This document shows positions 13,013 to 24,973 of a stretch of 64,000 nt of DNA, piece by piece. The stretch is from Prostheceraeus crozeri. Taxonomy: Eukaryota; Platyhelminthes; Polycladida; Euryleptidae. The number at the start of each line of letters is the position of its first letter. Position 1 is the first letter of the stretch. Made by a program: the position numbers and the translations under genes. The notes under the pieces are model-generated. The model had not been told where the DNA came from and ran no database searches. It saw nothing but the letters and a program-made list of their open reading frames with translations. The DNA is taken from NCBI GenBank assembly GCA_907163375.1, contig CAJQUW010011506.1:186001-250000 (forward strand), in the 5' to 3' direction.

Positions 13013-13800
13013 TTTAGAATACGAAATTGGAATGATATCATTTTTGCATAAATGTCGGCTGTCACACACAGTTTAGGGGTGCGATGATAGATGCGAAGAT
13101 ATAAAATATATGAAACATATAAAAAATTCAATATCCACAAATGCAACAAAATACATGTAGGGCTATACAGCAAATACAATAAGTACGAGCTCTCAATGGG
13201 TGTTGTTGTCAAGCACAAAAACAAACAGCTATTTTAATCAACACAATTATTTTATTTTTGAAATATTCTGTGAATTGAGTAGCATTTTGATAAAAGATCT
13301 GAACTTCAAGCTCATATCATGTAGTTCTCCTAAGATTCAAGTCAAAATATTAATTTTATAACTTGATTTGTATATATGCAGCATTAATAGGAAACCAAAG
13401 TTTTGTATCACTTCCCCAAGGTCGATCTAAAACCCGAGGTCCAACCTTGGCTGGAGGAATTTTGATATCATTGTAAGAAACGGTAAAAAATCTCAGTGTC
13501 AGTTGTGCAACAAAGTCTGCAGTCTGCATGCAGCAACACCATCATAAACATTTGAATGATACTCACAAAAAGTAATTTACGAGTCTCATGATTTGAAGCA
13601 CCTCAGTGAACACACTACAAAAAGGTCGAGCCTCTCTCGAAAAAATGCCCCGGCACAGCTATTTGTGTATGAAAATGTGAAATTTATATCACTTTGACGA
13701 ACGTATTCGAGATTCGCTTTTGAGATATTTCTCCACTTGCATACTTCCCTCATGACTTGACTCTCCGAATTTGTTTGTGTCTAATGACGTGATTAATTAA
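13013..13800. other. No feature seen
   Basis: AT-rich spacer between two short DNA elements, with no recognised gene. Confidence 0.5.
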
Positions 13801-14527
13801 TAGTCCAGGGTGACCACTCGGTCCGAATTTTCGGACCAGTCCGAATTGGTCCGATTTGGGCAGAATTTCGGGGGAAGGTCCGAAATTGCCAATTATGTAA
13901 TTCATGGGTTTTTTTCTTACTACTTACCCTAAAATAAAAATTGAGCATCTTATTGAATTACTTTATTCTGTAATTAACAGAAAAAATTTAATCTGATGTT
14001 GAATGTGTATAATGAATATACCATTTTATAAATTCATTTCAGTTTTCGATTTTATCCAACAATTTCAGACTTCGACAAAAAATTCAGTGTGCTCATCAAA
14101 TGAGCGGAAAGTAGATATTGCATAAAATATGCGCTAAAACAGAAAGTTTCTCCTTTCAGATGACGCTAATTATCGCTTCGTATGATCGTTTCTTCACAGA
14201 TTGCGCGATGCTCTATAGTGCCATTTTTTCCTTTATTGATATGAAAACTTCGTTTGTCGTAATCCCTGCATATCGGTAAATTGCGAGATTTTTGCTGGGA
14301 TGTCGCTCAAGGATTGTCTTTGGTATCGCTGATTGATTTCTGAATACAAGTGAATGAGCTTCCTATACTTTCACTCAGAAGTCAGAATATGAAATTTTTC
14401 ATGATATTCTATGTTTTTCTTTGTATACATTTCATTTGGATAAGTACTACTAAAGTCTATGTGATGTCATTGTGGGAGAGATTTATGGTCCGATTTTCGG
14501 TCCTACTGAAGTGGTCACCCTGTAGTC
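13801..14527. mobile_element. hAT-like non-autonomous element with 5-bp target duplication
   Basis: The terminal inverted repeats start CAGGGTGACCACT (13806 onward) and end with its complement at 14522. Just inside, both ends carry GGTCCGA/TCGGACC-type subterminal repeats. The 5-bp direct repeat TAGTC lies exactly outside each end (13801-13805 and 14523-14527). CAGGG termini are typical of hAT elements. Most hAT elements make 8-bp duplications, so the 5-bp size points to a hAT5-type lineage, if the ends are read correctly. The 717-bp interior shows no transposase domain. Confidence 0.65.
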
Positions 14528-14837
14528 TAACAGCGTTTATAACCCTCCCAATAACCCTGAAGGCTACCAAGCTCCCTTTTCAGAGCTGAAGTTTGCTTCG
14601 ATTTGAAGGAAAATCTTTAAACGCAATTTGCCAGCGATCTGAGTGTCGTGCGGCCATGAAATTGTCACCATTCGAAGGCCCTTGAAATTCTAATGCAAAT
14701 GTTGGTATTTTTGTCGCCTTCCGGGGTCAAAAAGTTTCACGAAATTTATCGAAATATCTCCCCTTGGTAGTCCGATGGTTGATGCATTCTTTGCTTACAT
14801 AATTCAGCAATGTGATGCTAGCAATGTATATACTACT

Positions 14838-14888
14838 GACAAGCCGCGTGGTTGCGGTTAACCGTGCGAGAAGCCAACCGCGCCGGCC
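14838..14888 (-). repeat. SINE-head-like fragment
   Basis: On the minus strand it begins GGCCGGCGCGGTTGGC and continues with GGTTAACCGC, tRNA-like in style and sharing its opening with the plus-strand repeat at 12110. G+C-rich against its surroundings. Only a fragment is visible. Confidence 0.3.
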
Positions 14889-15766
14889 CCTGTTGGTGAT
14901 TGCATCACGCATTATTTCTTGATTCAAGATTGCTTATTTTTCTGCATCGCATTTTTATAATTGCCGATTGACGCGGCGAGAAAGTGTGATGGTGAAAACT
15001 GAAGCGTTTTACGCCAACCAAAGGACAAGATGCATTAGTTTGACAGGAAGTTTAACTGGAAGATTTAATCGTTGTTTTTTGGGAAGACCTCATTTCATTG
15101 AGAGACTTTTTTCGCTGATGCTATTTCCTTTATCTTCGGATTGTTATTTTATAGTATTTTAGGTATCTGAGAGAACTACATTTAGCTAATCTTTAGAGGA
15201 TATGGCTTTTAAATCAAATCGGTCAGGATATGTACGCAGTCGTTTTCGAAGAGAAGTTCTGTCTGGGAAGTTGACTTGCACAAATAATGTTCAGTGGATA
15301 GAATTAGTCCATGTCCTTAATCTACATCGAGTGTAGCACTTCGATTATCTCGACAGTATCATCATGAGTGCAAGTTTCATGTTATCTTGAATCTGATCAG
15401 TTGTTGACATCGAACGTATCCATATCATTAATTCCTGTGATCCTGCGTAGAGATGCAAGTTCCGGTTAGTCGTCATCAACGTGTAGTATTATTGTCTGTT
15501 CATCTGTCACATCGCATAGAAAGTTTCCGAAAATATTGCCTTCCTTATTTTCCCTCAAATTAACGTAATTTTGCTACTTTGCCGCGTTTTTTAGAGGCAT
15601 AGAATTCTCCTCCAAATTGTGTATGGTTCAATTCAATACCATACTAAAGTTGTCTATTTTATTTTTTCAATAATGATTTGTGATGCATGCAGTATTTACT
15701 TTTTCAAACTGAAATCTCTTTGATATACATTAGACCTACCAGCCTTCACAAGTGTTTTGGTGGTGT
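14889..15766. other. No feature seen
   Basis: AT-rich sequence with short chance reading frames only. Confidence 0.5.
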
Positions 15767-16350
15767 TTAGATGGATTTGATAGTCACAAATATTTTATCA
15801 AATAGAATATCGTTTTGTAATTTTAAGCATTTCTGTAAACTTTTTTCGGTTTTTCTATATAGATCTTTTCCTTTTGTGCTGAGTTGTTTAAAAGCAATCT
15901 TTGAATACCATTTTATTATAAAAAATTTCGACGTTTCGGACACACATACAAGGTCCATTATCAAGAAATGTAATGAAGATAAAAATGCCAAAAAGTTCAA
16001 ATTCAAAAGTTGTGGAGAGATCAGCATTAAGTAAAAACAAACTAGCTATGAGAATGGCGGTAACATTGATAGAACAACAAATATTTTTTCGTCTTGATAG
16101 AGGAGCTCAGTTTGTTACTTTCGTAGTACAAACGTACTTTTAATTTCATGCTTTCGTTCTTTGGAGAAACACTGTTATTGATGATCTTCATTAATCTTTT
16201 TTCTTGAACTTTTGAGTTTGATGTATATTGACCACAAAAATAGTATATAATTTCATTTGACTTCTCTTTTTCTTTGTCAATCATAAAAGAGGTCATCGTA
16301 GAATTTAATATTCTATCAATTACAGATATTGGATAGTGATTGTTCGTCAA
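15767..16350 (-). mobile_element. Penelope-like element fragment with hammerhead-like end
   Basis: Reading down the minus strand there are three parts: a peptide region (16350-16042) with a KLKVRLYYESNKLSSSI-like stretch, as found near the end of Penelope-like (PLE) ORFs; a hammerhead-like motif at 15965-15929; then a region whose peptide contains KLQNDILFDK, like the conserved N-terminal part of PLE ORFs (xLKLxxDIxFLxxC). The order C-terminal part, ribozyme-like terminal repeat, N-terminal part is what partial head-to-tail PLE insertions show. The copy is clearly old and broken. It overlaps by a few bases the plus-strand fragment beginning at 16329. Confidence 0.5.
15929..15965 (-). ncRNA. 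Hammerhead-ribozyme-like motif
   Basis: On the minus strand the order is a TTGATAATGGAC stretch (near the CUGAUGA box), a stem-loop with GGAC pairing to GTCC, then CGAAAC directly followed by GTC. Canonical type I hammerheads read CUGAUGA, stem II, GAAA, stem III, then cleavage after GUC. The first box differs from consensus, so activity is doubtful. PLEs are known to carry such motifs in their terminal repeats. Confidence 0.5.
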
Positions 16351-16540
16351 TAATTGCTTTATCTTCCGGATCTCACTATCGAAACTTGTCCAAGTGGAAC
16401 AAATTGAAAGGGCTCTGTGTATATAAGACTTTACAATACTTAAAATTACAAAACGATATTCTATTTAATAAAACTTGTATAATGAATAATTTGCATCCCA
16501 AATTTACAAACATTTTATCTTTCAATAAAGTAGCCTACTT
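16329..16540 (+). mobile_element. Penelope-like element N-terminal fragment, opposite orientation
   Basis: The plus-strand peptide contains YLKLQNDILFNK followed by NNLHPKF, the PLE N-terminal signature. About 36 bp (CTTAAAATTACAAAACGATA and onward, 16437-16472) is nearly identical, in inverted orientation, to 15796-15831 of the neighbouring minus-strand fragment. Two copies of one PLE family therefore lie head to head. It is a short remnant. Confidence 0.45.
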
Positions 16541-16549
16541 ATTTCATTA

Positions 16550-16915
16550 TTCGATTTGAGGACACCCAATTCGTTTGATAGATCGAAAACCATATCATTC
16601 GCTAAAGTGCTTTTCGGTCCAGCAACGCTGGCCATTTTCAAAGCAATGACATTTATTACATAAAAATTTCAAAATATCTATAACAGTATGCCAAGAAGTG
16701 GACATCATATGATAACGGGATTTCTACTAAATTTTAATATTAATACTTTTCTAATATTAATACTAATTTCAATTTTTGCTGTTATAGATATTTTGAAATT
16801 TGTATATAATAAATGTCATCGCTTTGAAAATGGCCAGCGGTGCTGGACCGAAAAACACTTTAGCGAATGATATGGTTTTCGATCCATCAAACGAATTGGG
16901 TGTCCTCAAATCGAA
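16550..16915. repeat. Foldback element, 137-bp arms
   Basis: The arms at 16550-16686 and 16779-16915 are inverted copies with few differences, separated by a 92-bp AT-rich spacer. The outer end reads TTCGATTTGAGGACACCC and the inner end stops at CTATAACAG. No convincing target duplication was found. It abuts the Penelope-like fragment to its left, so it may be a structured PLE-derived piece or an independent MITE. Confidence 0.7.
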
Positions 16916-16989
16916 CATTGACAACATCACCCAACCACTTATTATACCAACATTAATTCATATTATTGCAAACTAGCGTAAATTACAAT

Positions 16990-17690
16990 TTACCGGTTTG
17001 TATTATTTCCTTAAACCCGTATTGTTAAAGGGTTAAACAGAACAGTTTTAAAACAATTTTCTAAAACTGCCTTTAAAACTCAGGTCGATAGACGGTTTTG
17101 TGTACTGCTTCAAAACCTTGTTTTTGATTTCAAATATAGTTTTAATCAAGATCGTGATTATAAGCACGTGTTTTGTAAACTGTGTTAAAAACACGGTTTA
17201 TGAAACCCTGCTTTTTTACTGTTTTAAAAAGGTTTTTATCTTCAGGTTTATTATTATGTTCTTTCATATTCTAGCATTTTGAATCGCTTCTTTTCAATTG
17301 ATCAACATATGAAATGTGTCGTTAGCCTCAAAATCAGCTTTGATGTGTGAAATAAAGCACCCTTAATATGTCGATTACACATGATATTCAGAAGTTTTTG
17401 AAGTTATAGGTCTGTTCATACTGCTCATGTCTGCTGACAGCTACTCGATTTCTTGAAAGTATTCTGAACCTTCATATTGACAACAAGTCATAAATAATCA
17501 AGATTGTTGTTTTACTTGTCTTAATATGTTCCCTCTTTCAATAAAACATTAAAATCATCAACATGTCGATGTCGATCATGATCCACATGGGCATTTTTTA
17601 AGCCTATTTTAGCTCTCAACCTTTTAAAACTGCACTTTCAAGCATGTTTTTACAAACGTGGTTTTTATATTTTGAATGTTCTATAAACTG
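16990..17690. repeat. Cluster of AAAAC/GTTTTAAA motifs
   Basis: Short motifs such as GTTTTAAAA, TAAAACTG, AAACACGG and GGTTTTTA recur in both orientations at 17025-17235 and again at 17615-17690. This looks like the subterminal repeat array of a DNA element, but I could not identify clean ends. Confidence 0.3.
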
Positions 17691-19557
17691 TGATCGAAAT
17701 CCCAGTAGTTGATGAGTATCATGATCGACCTTTTGACGAACAACTTGATTTTATATTCTCGAAACAGATAAAAGCATGATTGATGTTTGATGATATGTCA
17801 TATTCGAGAACAGACGAGGAGTGAGCCAAATGGCAGTTATTCAGGTCTGCTCACATTTTTGAACTGAGGATGTACAATCTCTCTTTATTCTTTTTATGAT
17901 GCTTTTGAATAAAGAAAGCTACATGGAAACAAGCAAAATGTCTTGTGCAAAAGTTATGCTAGCAAAAGAAGCGCTTTAAAAACGTACAAGTTATTTAACA
18001 AAATCGGAAAAATCTGGCTCAGTCATATTGCGCTTGTAAAAATTGGGAAATGTTTTTCAAATCTAAGGATAATTAGATTTGTTTCTCTTATTCTCTGCAA
18101 GTGCTCATCGCTCTCTCTTTAATTGACTTTAAGATATTACTGATTTTTTTCAGTTGTTGCATTCAGTAATTTTCAGGTATACTATTTCAGATATACCACT
18201 CGTACATTGCACCAGTGTTTTCATGAAAGTTCTGAAATATTTGCAGAATTAGATATTCAGCCCCTTCGTTAGCCCCCTTCCTTCCTCATTCTGCCCCGCA
18301 ATCGCGTTATGAAGCCCCTATCTCTGCATGTAGCTCCTACATACATAATCCTGTATGTGCTGTATTTTCTTTTGCACTCATTCATCCTGCCTTAAAGCAT
18401 TTAAACTTTCAATAACCATGATTTAAACTCCTATGCTGCCTAGTTTTGTATATGCAGAGTGCCATGTATATGCAGATTGTCTATACTGAGTGCTCTATGT
18501 GCTGTATTCTACTTGGTGACTTGTGTTTTGTAGTATTCTAATGAAAGCCATGTGCTCTATTTCTCATGGTATTTTGCCACATCATCGCCACGAAACCCTG
18601 TTTGCTAAAGTAGTATGCCGGCAACACCTACATCTTCCACTGTTTCTAATTTAGGACAACTTCTGACATTTTTTATACAATGTGATTTTAGTGTATTTAT
18701 CAAAAGAGGAATTACTACAACTCTACTTTCATTGTAAAAGAAAGTAACATCAAATAATTGTATTTTTTATGATGGACATTATTTCTTTTATCGACAAATT
18801 TCCGGACCGCCAGATTAAGTTTCTGCAAGGAAACGAGGCTGAAAATGAGACTTGCACAGAATGATGTACAACCTATAGTTACCACGAATCTGCGCTTCAG
18901 TCGAGTTATACCGGGTTACTCTTCTTGTCAGTCAGGATCAAAGAAAAACACATGTAATGGTGAAGCAGATAGAAGTTTTAAGTAAAAATGAGATTTTCTA
19001 ATATTTTCAGATTAAGTCTATAGTAGTGTTGTGGTCAAAACTTGGGCTTCATCAGCTGTTCAGAGAAAATCGGGTTGAATTGTTAACTACTAGCTTTGTC
19101 AAAGCGACGAGAAAACAATTTTCCGTAACATGATACAATTCTTCATTCTAAAATAAACCGAGAAAATAATTTCAAACGATAAATATTTGGTAGCATTTTG
19201 TCTATGATTTATAGCAAACACAATCATACTTGAACTTCAGTTATTTTATTGAATTACTGATGCAGCCTACTTGGCGGCGAGGGCATTTTAGTATTACTAT
19301 ACTTCCACTATCAAATCAAGACTGACTTCATTTCAAAGACCTGAGGCACTGTCATCGTGTCGCATTATCAAGCAAATTTTATAATTTGTTTGTTCCTTAA
19401 TTCATCATGAAATCTTTATAAAAACCAGTTATTAAAATCCATTATTTCCTTGGATATGAGTTTTCCTTTCAGAATGCAGTTCACACAGTGCAGTATTTAC
19501 TTTGTGGTTCATTTATTCATTCTTATTTAATCCTTTCGTTGGTGCAATTTTGAGAAA
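17691..19557. other. No feature seen
   Basis: AT-rich DNA. There is a C-rich patch near 18262-18310 and loosely repeated ATGTGCTGTATT pieces near 18355 and 18497. No gene is recognised. Confidence 0.5.
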
Positions 19558-20327
19558 ACTTTCTTGCACCATGGCCACACCTGGTTTCTATAGGGAAACA
19601 CATCAAGACTGTCTAAAACATAGCAATCATTGGAATAAGAGACAATAAGAGAGATAATGTAAGTAAATATATTTCAAAGCATGCACTGTAAACTTCGTCA
19701 TTGACAAGTCAAGTACAATAATAAAGAAATCTAACAACAGTGGTTCATTTCGGATCTGTACACAAATTAAATGATAATCACTTGTTACATGTCATTTAAA
19801 AGTATGATGATTGCATGTGTACATAATAAAGCAAAGGAAGACATGAAATATGTAGGTACAACTATTTTAGCGAACGAAAAATTTATAATTGGCACAGACG
19901 GAAAAGAGATAATCGTTCCTTCTGAGCACATAAGTCTGGTTGAAGCTGGCAGATGGTCACGCTTTCTATGATCGACAGATGAATACGATCTCTGGCCTCT
20001 TTGTGTGCGTCTTGTGTTGGATGACCCAAGCCAAGTCGGAATGTGCTCCTTCTTCCTTGCTGCAAGGAACTGGTCACTCTAGCCAGTGTACCCTGCTCCG
20101 CAAGGTCAAGTAAACCGGTAAGAGGGACTGCTGATCGACAACTTTCTTATATTTCGCGAACATCCAATTTGACTGCTTATTTATCATTTATTATGTGTGA
20201 TATAAAGATTTTAGGATCCTTCAACTAAATCAGAATGAATAGTTTGACATGCAAATCAGAGCAACTTTCTTGTACCATGGCCACAAATGATCTCCATAGT
20301 GGAACACATCAAGATTGTGTAAAACAT
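19558..20327 (+). repeat. Pair of 64-bp direct repeats about 700 bp apart
   Basis: The copies at 19558-19621 and 20264-20327 align without gaps with about ten mismatches; both contain ACCATGGCCACA and CACATCAAGA. The 640 bp between them includes a short open frame (19771-19971) of no known family. Explanations include two copies of one dispersed repeat, a local duplication, or the ends of an old element. Confidence 0.45.
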
Positions 20328-21775
20328 CATCAAAGACATCGTTCCACTCGATCAGAAGCCCTTGTTCACTTCCCTCAGCATTAACACAGCTTCATATGTG
20401 ATATGCAGCCATACTCTGAGTTAGTTTGAAGTCTGCAGTGCAATCAGCGGACAAGATAACTCCTGGTGTTATCCGCCTAGGGGTTAGTTTCCTTTTGTGA
20501 ACACAGCACTAAAAAACATTCCGATTTTCTTTGTTGAACTTTACACTATTGATCTTTTTGAAAAAAATGAATATTTATAAAACTCTTTATATAAAAAGTC
20601 CTCTTATTTTTTTGTTGCAAAATAATTGATATTTGTTTATTTTTGTGCAGTTTTGTATTTTTTCAAGTAAAAATTTGATATTTTTTACTCATAATAATTC
20701 AGTTTACAAGCTTCATTTTGGCGGTATTGGACTTGGAGAGCCAGCTGTAAAATTATGGCGTTGATTTATAAATGAGATAATAGTGTTTTTCTGATTGCAC
20801 TTTAACACACCAACTGACAATCAAGCGGAATTTCACTGTTCTGTAAAGGCATTATTAATTCGTTACACACTAACTTATGCTGATGGAGTTCAGCAATTGA
20901 ATGATGAATGTTGAAGTAGGCCCCCTGTCGGAACGCATCTTGCTAATATCAACAGATTATCTGGCGAGGTAGCGATTTTGAGGATAATTTTTTTAAAGGT
21001 TCATTTTCGTGTAAAAACTATCTCCGCATGTGAAAATGGTCATCATTTATCCAAAAACATGTGTAAAATTAAAAAACAACAGGTGGCGAAAAAATTGCTA
21101 TATTTAGTTGGTAGATATTTGTTTACTAATGCGAGCTGATTTTTCGCCAACCGGCGAAATCGTGGATATTGTAGCAACTAATTAGTGGTAAGTAGTAATG
21201 TTCGTATATTACCTTCACATGAAAATGTATTGTATACTCAGTCTGATCTGATAAAAAGGGATCTTTATTAAATTCACGAAGGCTTAAACCAAAAAAGTAT
21301 TTATCTTCCATAAATGTCGCAGTAAATACTATGATATTATTCAAATATTTGTCATTGTTGTAAATTATTGAATGTCAAGAGATGTTATGAAAATTGATAT
21401 ATGCGGATTCTCTATATTCCTATCATTATCAAAGAATGATAGTCTGCACTTAGTACTTAGATAGATTAGCCATATGTGGGGATAGTGAGGAGGTGAGGAT
21501 GAGAATAGAGCCTCGGCTGTAGAGGCGGATTACTAAAGAAAATAATAGAGAAACTCAAATGTAAAAGGTAACATATAGAGCGCGAATTGTCGCCGGCGAA
21601 CTTCGCCAGCGAATATCCCGCAAATATGACTGAACTTTAGCATGATATTCTGCAGCTTACATTCGCCAGTTTTTCGCAAGATTCGTTCCCACAGGGTGTA
21701 GCAGCAACGCATTTTTTCATTCCAGGTAATATAGCAATTATCAAATATGATTGATAGATAGTCCATTTCTTTTGT
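20328..21775. other. Upstream region of the ETFBKMT gene, nothing recognised
   Basis: AT-rich sequence. Any promoter and 5' non-coding exon of the gene that follows should lie here or further left, but no element is clear enough to call. Confidence 0.4.
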
Positions 21776-21782
21776 AGATTCA

Positions 21783-24700
21783 ATGCTCGCACCTGCCATC
21801 CGAAGAGTCTTGGCTCGTACATGTTCTTCTTTCTCACTTATCAAGCAGCACACGGAGATCAGTCGCGATCATCTTACACCGGAAATAAGACTGCATCTCA
21901 TCACTCGGAATTGTGCGATATTCTACGCCAGACCAGGCCAAGATGAGACGACTGTTCCTTTCCCTGATCCCTATTGGGGTTTTTATTGGCCCGGAGGTCA
22001 GGCTCTTACGAGATTCATTCTGGACAATCCTAAAATGGTACGCAATAAAGGAGTTGTAGATTTCGGCTGCGGTTGTGGATCTGCAACCATTGCAGCTCTC
22101 ATGTGTGGAGCATCAAGCGTTTTAGTCAATGATATTGATCCTCGTAAGTAGCCTACTACATGCACATGTATTGAAAAACTACTGATTTTCTATCGAAGTA
22201 TGATAAAGTACGAATTCAGGCAGGATTCTACAGAAACAACGACCTTTTTAATACATGAATTTACTGTCTAGGATTTTAATTCCTGTTTTCTTTGGACAAC
22301 AATTATCAAACAGTGAGAACAAAGACAACATAATCTTTAAGTGTATGTCGAAATTATTAGGAATGGCAACGTCATCGTGTGCTGATCTAGCGATATGAAT
22401 TTAAGATGTGAGCTTCCCCTTATTCGTATGTCTCGATTGAATATGTACCGGTACATAGTATACATGTGTAGGTTTACTGTGATAGCACGCTCATGCATCA
22501 GGTTTCTGTAACTAGCAAATACAAACTTATTTATTGCCTTTCTGTATCTTTTTTATTTTTTTGCAATACAGCAAAAGTTAATGTGAATGAGCTCACCACT
22601 AAGCGTGAAATAACATGCTTTAGCTTAATAGAGATCTTCCACTTCTGTCAGGAAGGATTATCAAAAATTGATGGCGATTTGATTGCTCTTTTCAATAAGA
22701 TAATTGACATTGAGATTTCAGAGCAATCAATTAATTGAAATTGAAAGCAATAACAATCAATTAATAGAGACAGAAATCATAAAAACCAAATGATTGAATT
22801 TGGCAGTGTTGAACAATTATTAATCAACTAAATTAACAAACATTATTCTAACACACTGGTATCAGAATCCATAACACATGTATGTCATGAGTCACACATG
22901 ATAATGTAGAGCTCCTACGCTATGATAATGTATCATCAATTATTTGAAATTCAATTAATTTTTGATATTCTCTTTCTTGAGATGGAACTCTTCATATACG
23001 GCGGAAAAACAAGTCTTTCGTGATGTTCTGGCTAATCTCTTTCCTTCCACGGTCATCTCAAATGCCTCCCTGATCCACTACATCTTGTCCTCACGCACAT
23101 ATGACCAAACCATCTCAGACGTCGTTCACTTATAGCTTCCGAGATCGACGGAAATCTCATCGCTTGTTTAAGTTCCTCATTTCACCTTCTTCTGTCGGAC
23201 TTCTGTCGTCCTGACATCCACCTTACCATTCTCTGCAGTAAACCCGCGTGAGCTGAACGTAAGGATTACGCGTCAGAAATATTGGTCAGACAACACACTT
23301 TTCCTTTCAATTGCAGTGAGGGGACATTCGATGTAAAAGCACACCGTTGCGTGTTATTCATCTATAGTTCTCTATTTATGTGGACACTTGAAATACATAG
23401 CAATTAATCACGCCACAACGAGTTGGCTTCAAAAAGCAATGCCGTTTTGAAACGGCAGTCCACCGTTCTAGTAGAAGTAGATAAGTCGATTCAGCACCGC
23501 TACGGCTCTGTACGTATTCAAGAGCAACCGCTTTTATGAAGCAAAGACAATCAAGTGCTTTCTTTATCAAACATTTTTTTTGAAAAATGACTTCTCAAAA
23601 TTTGAATTTCATTCGATTAAGTTCAGTAAAAACAAAATTGTAAACATAAATTTTATTTTTGTTAGAAAATCCATTTATGATAGGGATGTACCGATTAATC
23701 GGTCGATTATTGACAGGAGAGAGCGATAATCTGTAATCGGCCGATTTTTGCCGATCAGTGGGCTCTAGAGATTATCGTAAATTTTCATTCAAATTTAGTG
23801 ACTGATCGAAAGACAAGATTTCAAATTTCTAGATAAACTTAACTCTGCATGTACATTGTCCAATGTGCATTGAACTGCAGATCTAAATTCAATCGTCTTC
23901 TTTTGGTAATTCCAATGATTGAGAGCAGCTATATACTTCCATAGACTAGATCGTCATGCTGATCGCAAATGCAGGTTAAAAAAGTTATTTTCTCATATCA
24001 TCATGTAAAGAAATACTTGGTATTTATTTCGCCGACCGTGGGTAGAAAAGACCAGAACGAGATGTGGCCCAGAGTTTTCAGTCGGGTTCATTAGTCAAGA
24101 CCCAGATTCTTCTGTCATCCGGCCCGTTGCAGATTTAGTTTTTCGACAAGGGCACGACTAGTGGTTTTAATTTTTAGATTTTCCGTTCTGTTCTCATTAG
24201 TCCAGATGGTCAAGAATGTCTGATAAGATTTAAAACTGCATTTGAGATGCATGTGACACTTGACACAAACGATATAACACGGAAAATAAAGGAAATGGTA
24301 ATAGCGAGTACATGTAACAAATTATCAGGTAAACAAAGATCACATTTATTCAATATTAATATATAATTGATTAATATATAAATTATGACATGCGCATAAT
24401 ATGCATCAACTATGTAAATTTCACTTTCATGAATTTGTCTTTTAGTTTTTGAGCATGTATTTTAAATGCAAGAAAATCGCTTCTTTCATTTTTGAACACT
24501 CTTTCACGTGTTTGTCTTTTCAGATGCAGTAAACGCTACGAAACTGAATGCGTCTATCAATGAAATTGATATCTCAAAATGCATTTTCTCAACTGACAAC
24601 TTGATTGGATCTCCAATGGACTCTAAATGGGCAATATTCTTAGTTGGTGACATGTTTTATTCGGACACTCTAGGCTCTCAGTTGCATCAATGGTTCTCAA

Positions 24701-24879
24701 CACTAGGCCGTACTTGTGAAAGAACTATTTTGATAGGAGACCCTGGACGTTGGCAGTTTTCGAATTCTCCAATTCGAAATAAGGTTTCACTTAGAATGTC
24801 GTATTCCTTACCAGACGAGGCTGCACTAGAGAACACTATCAATTCAACCTCTGTCTTTTCTTATGTTTATGACGAATAA
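21783..24879 (+). CDS. ETFBKMT: ETF-beta lysine methyltransferase (ETFBKMT / METTL20), two exons
   Basis: The exons are 21783-22143 and 24524-24879, with donor GTAAGT at 22144 and acceptor TTTTCAG ending at 24523. The junction falls after codon base 1 and keeps the frame, giving 238 residues (the human protein has 262). Residues 1-25 are rich in R, A and S with few acids, which fits a mitochondrial targeting peptide. The family signatures follow in order: PDPYWGFYWPGGQ (61-73); the SAM-binding motif VDFGCGCGS (92-100); NDIDP (116-120), completed across the splice; GDMFY (162-166); IGDPGR (191-196). In animals this enzyme methylates lysines of electron-transfer flavoprotein beta in the mitochondrial matrix. 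A possible acceptor (TTTTGTAG ending at 21776) six bases before the ATG suggests an upstream non-coding exon. No stop or frame break was seen, so the gene looks functional. Confidence 0.93.
22985..23175 (-). mobile_element. LINE ORF tail fragment inside the intron
   Basis: On the minus strand, one frame around 23170-23080 reads SEAISERRLRWFGHMC. The RRLRWFGH motif is a hallmark of the extreme C-terminal region of endonuclease/reverse-transcriptase ORFs in several non-LTR families. The frame then meets stops (R*PW and RD*P), so only a short, decayed 3' piece remains. It is G+C-richer than the surrounding intron. Clade not assigned. Confidence 0.5.
23685..23765. mobile_element. Single hAT-like terminus
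   Basis: TAGGGATGTACCGATTAATC followed by repeated GGTCGAT/CGGCCGAT units resembles a hAT terminus with subterminal repeats. I did not find the partner end (its complement) nearby, so this is probably a remnant. Confidence 0.35.
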
Positions 24880-24967
24880 ATGACATTTACCTTTGCTTCC
24901 AATGGTTTTCATCGGTTCATCAACTTAAAGACTTGAACAACTAAGCTTATGGTGATGACTATTTACA

Positions 24968-24973
24968 AATAAA
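24968..24973 (+). terminator. AATAAA poly(A) signal of ETFBKMT
   Basis: Canonical hexamer about 90 bases after the TAA stop at 24877-24879, giving a short 3' UTR. Confidence 0.6.

Larger units (their letters stand above)
22144..24523 (+). other. Intron of the ETFBKMT gene
   Basis: Begins GTAAGT and ends with a pyrimidine-rich stretch and CAG. At 2.4 kb it holds a LINE tail on the opposite strand (about 22985-23175) and a hAT-like end (about 23685-23765). The rest is AT-rich without recognisable content. Confidence 0.85.

Noticed and set aside
22493-22738. Alternative exon in the ETFBKMT intron preceded by a TTTTTTGCAATACAG acceptor
   Set aside because: The peptide is not part of the methyltransferase fold, and the two called exons already give a complete protein.
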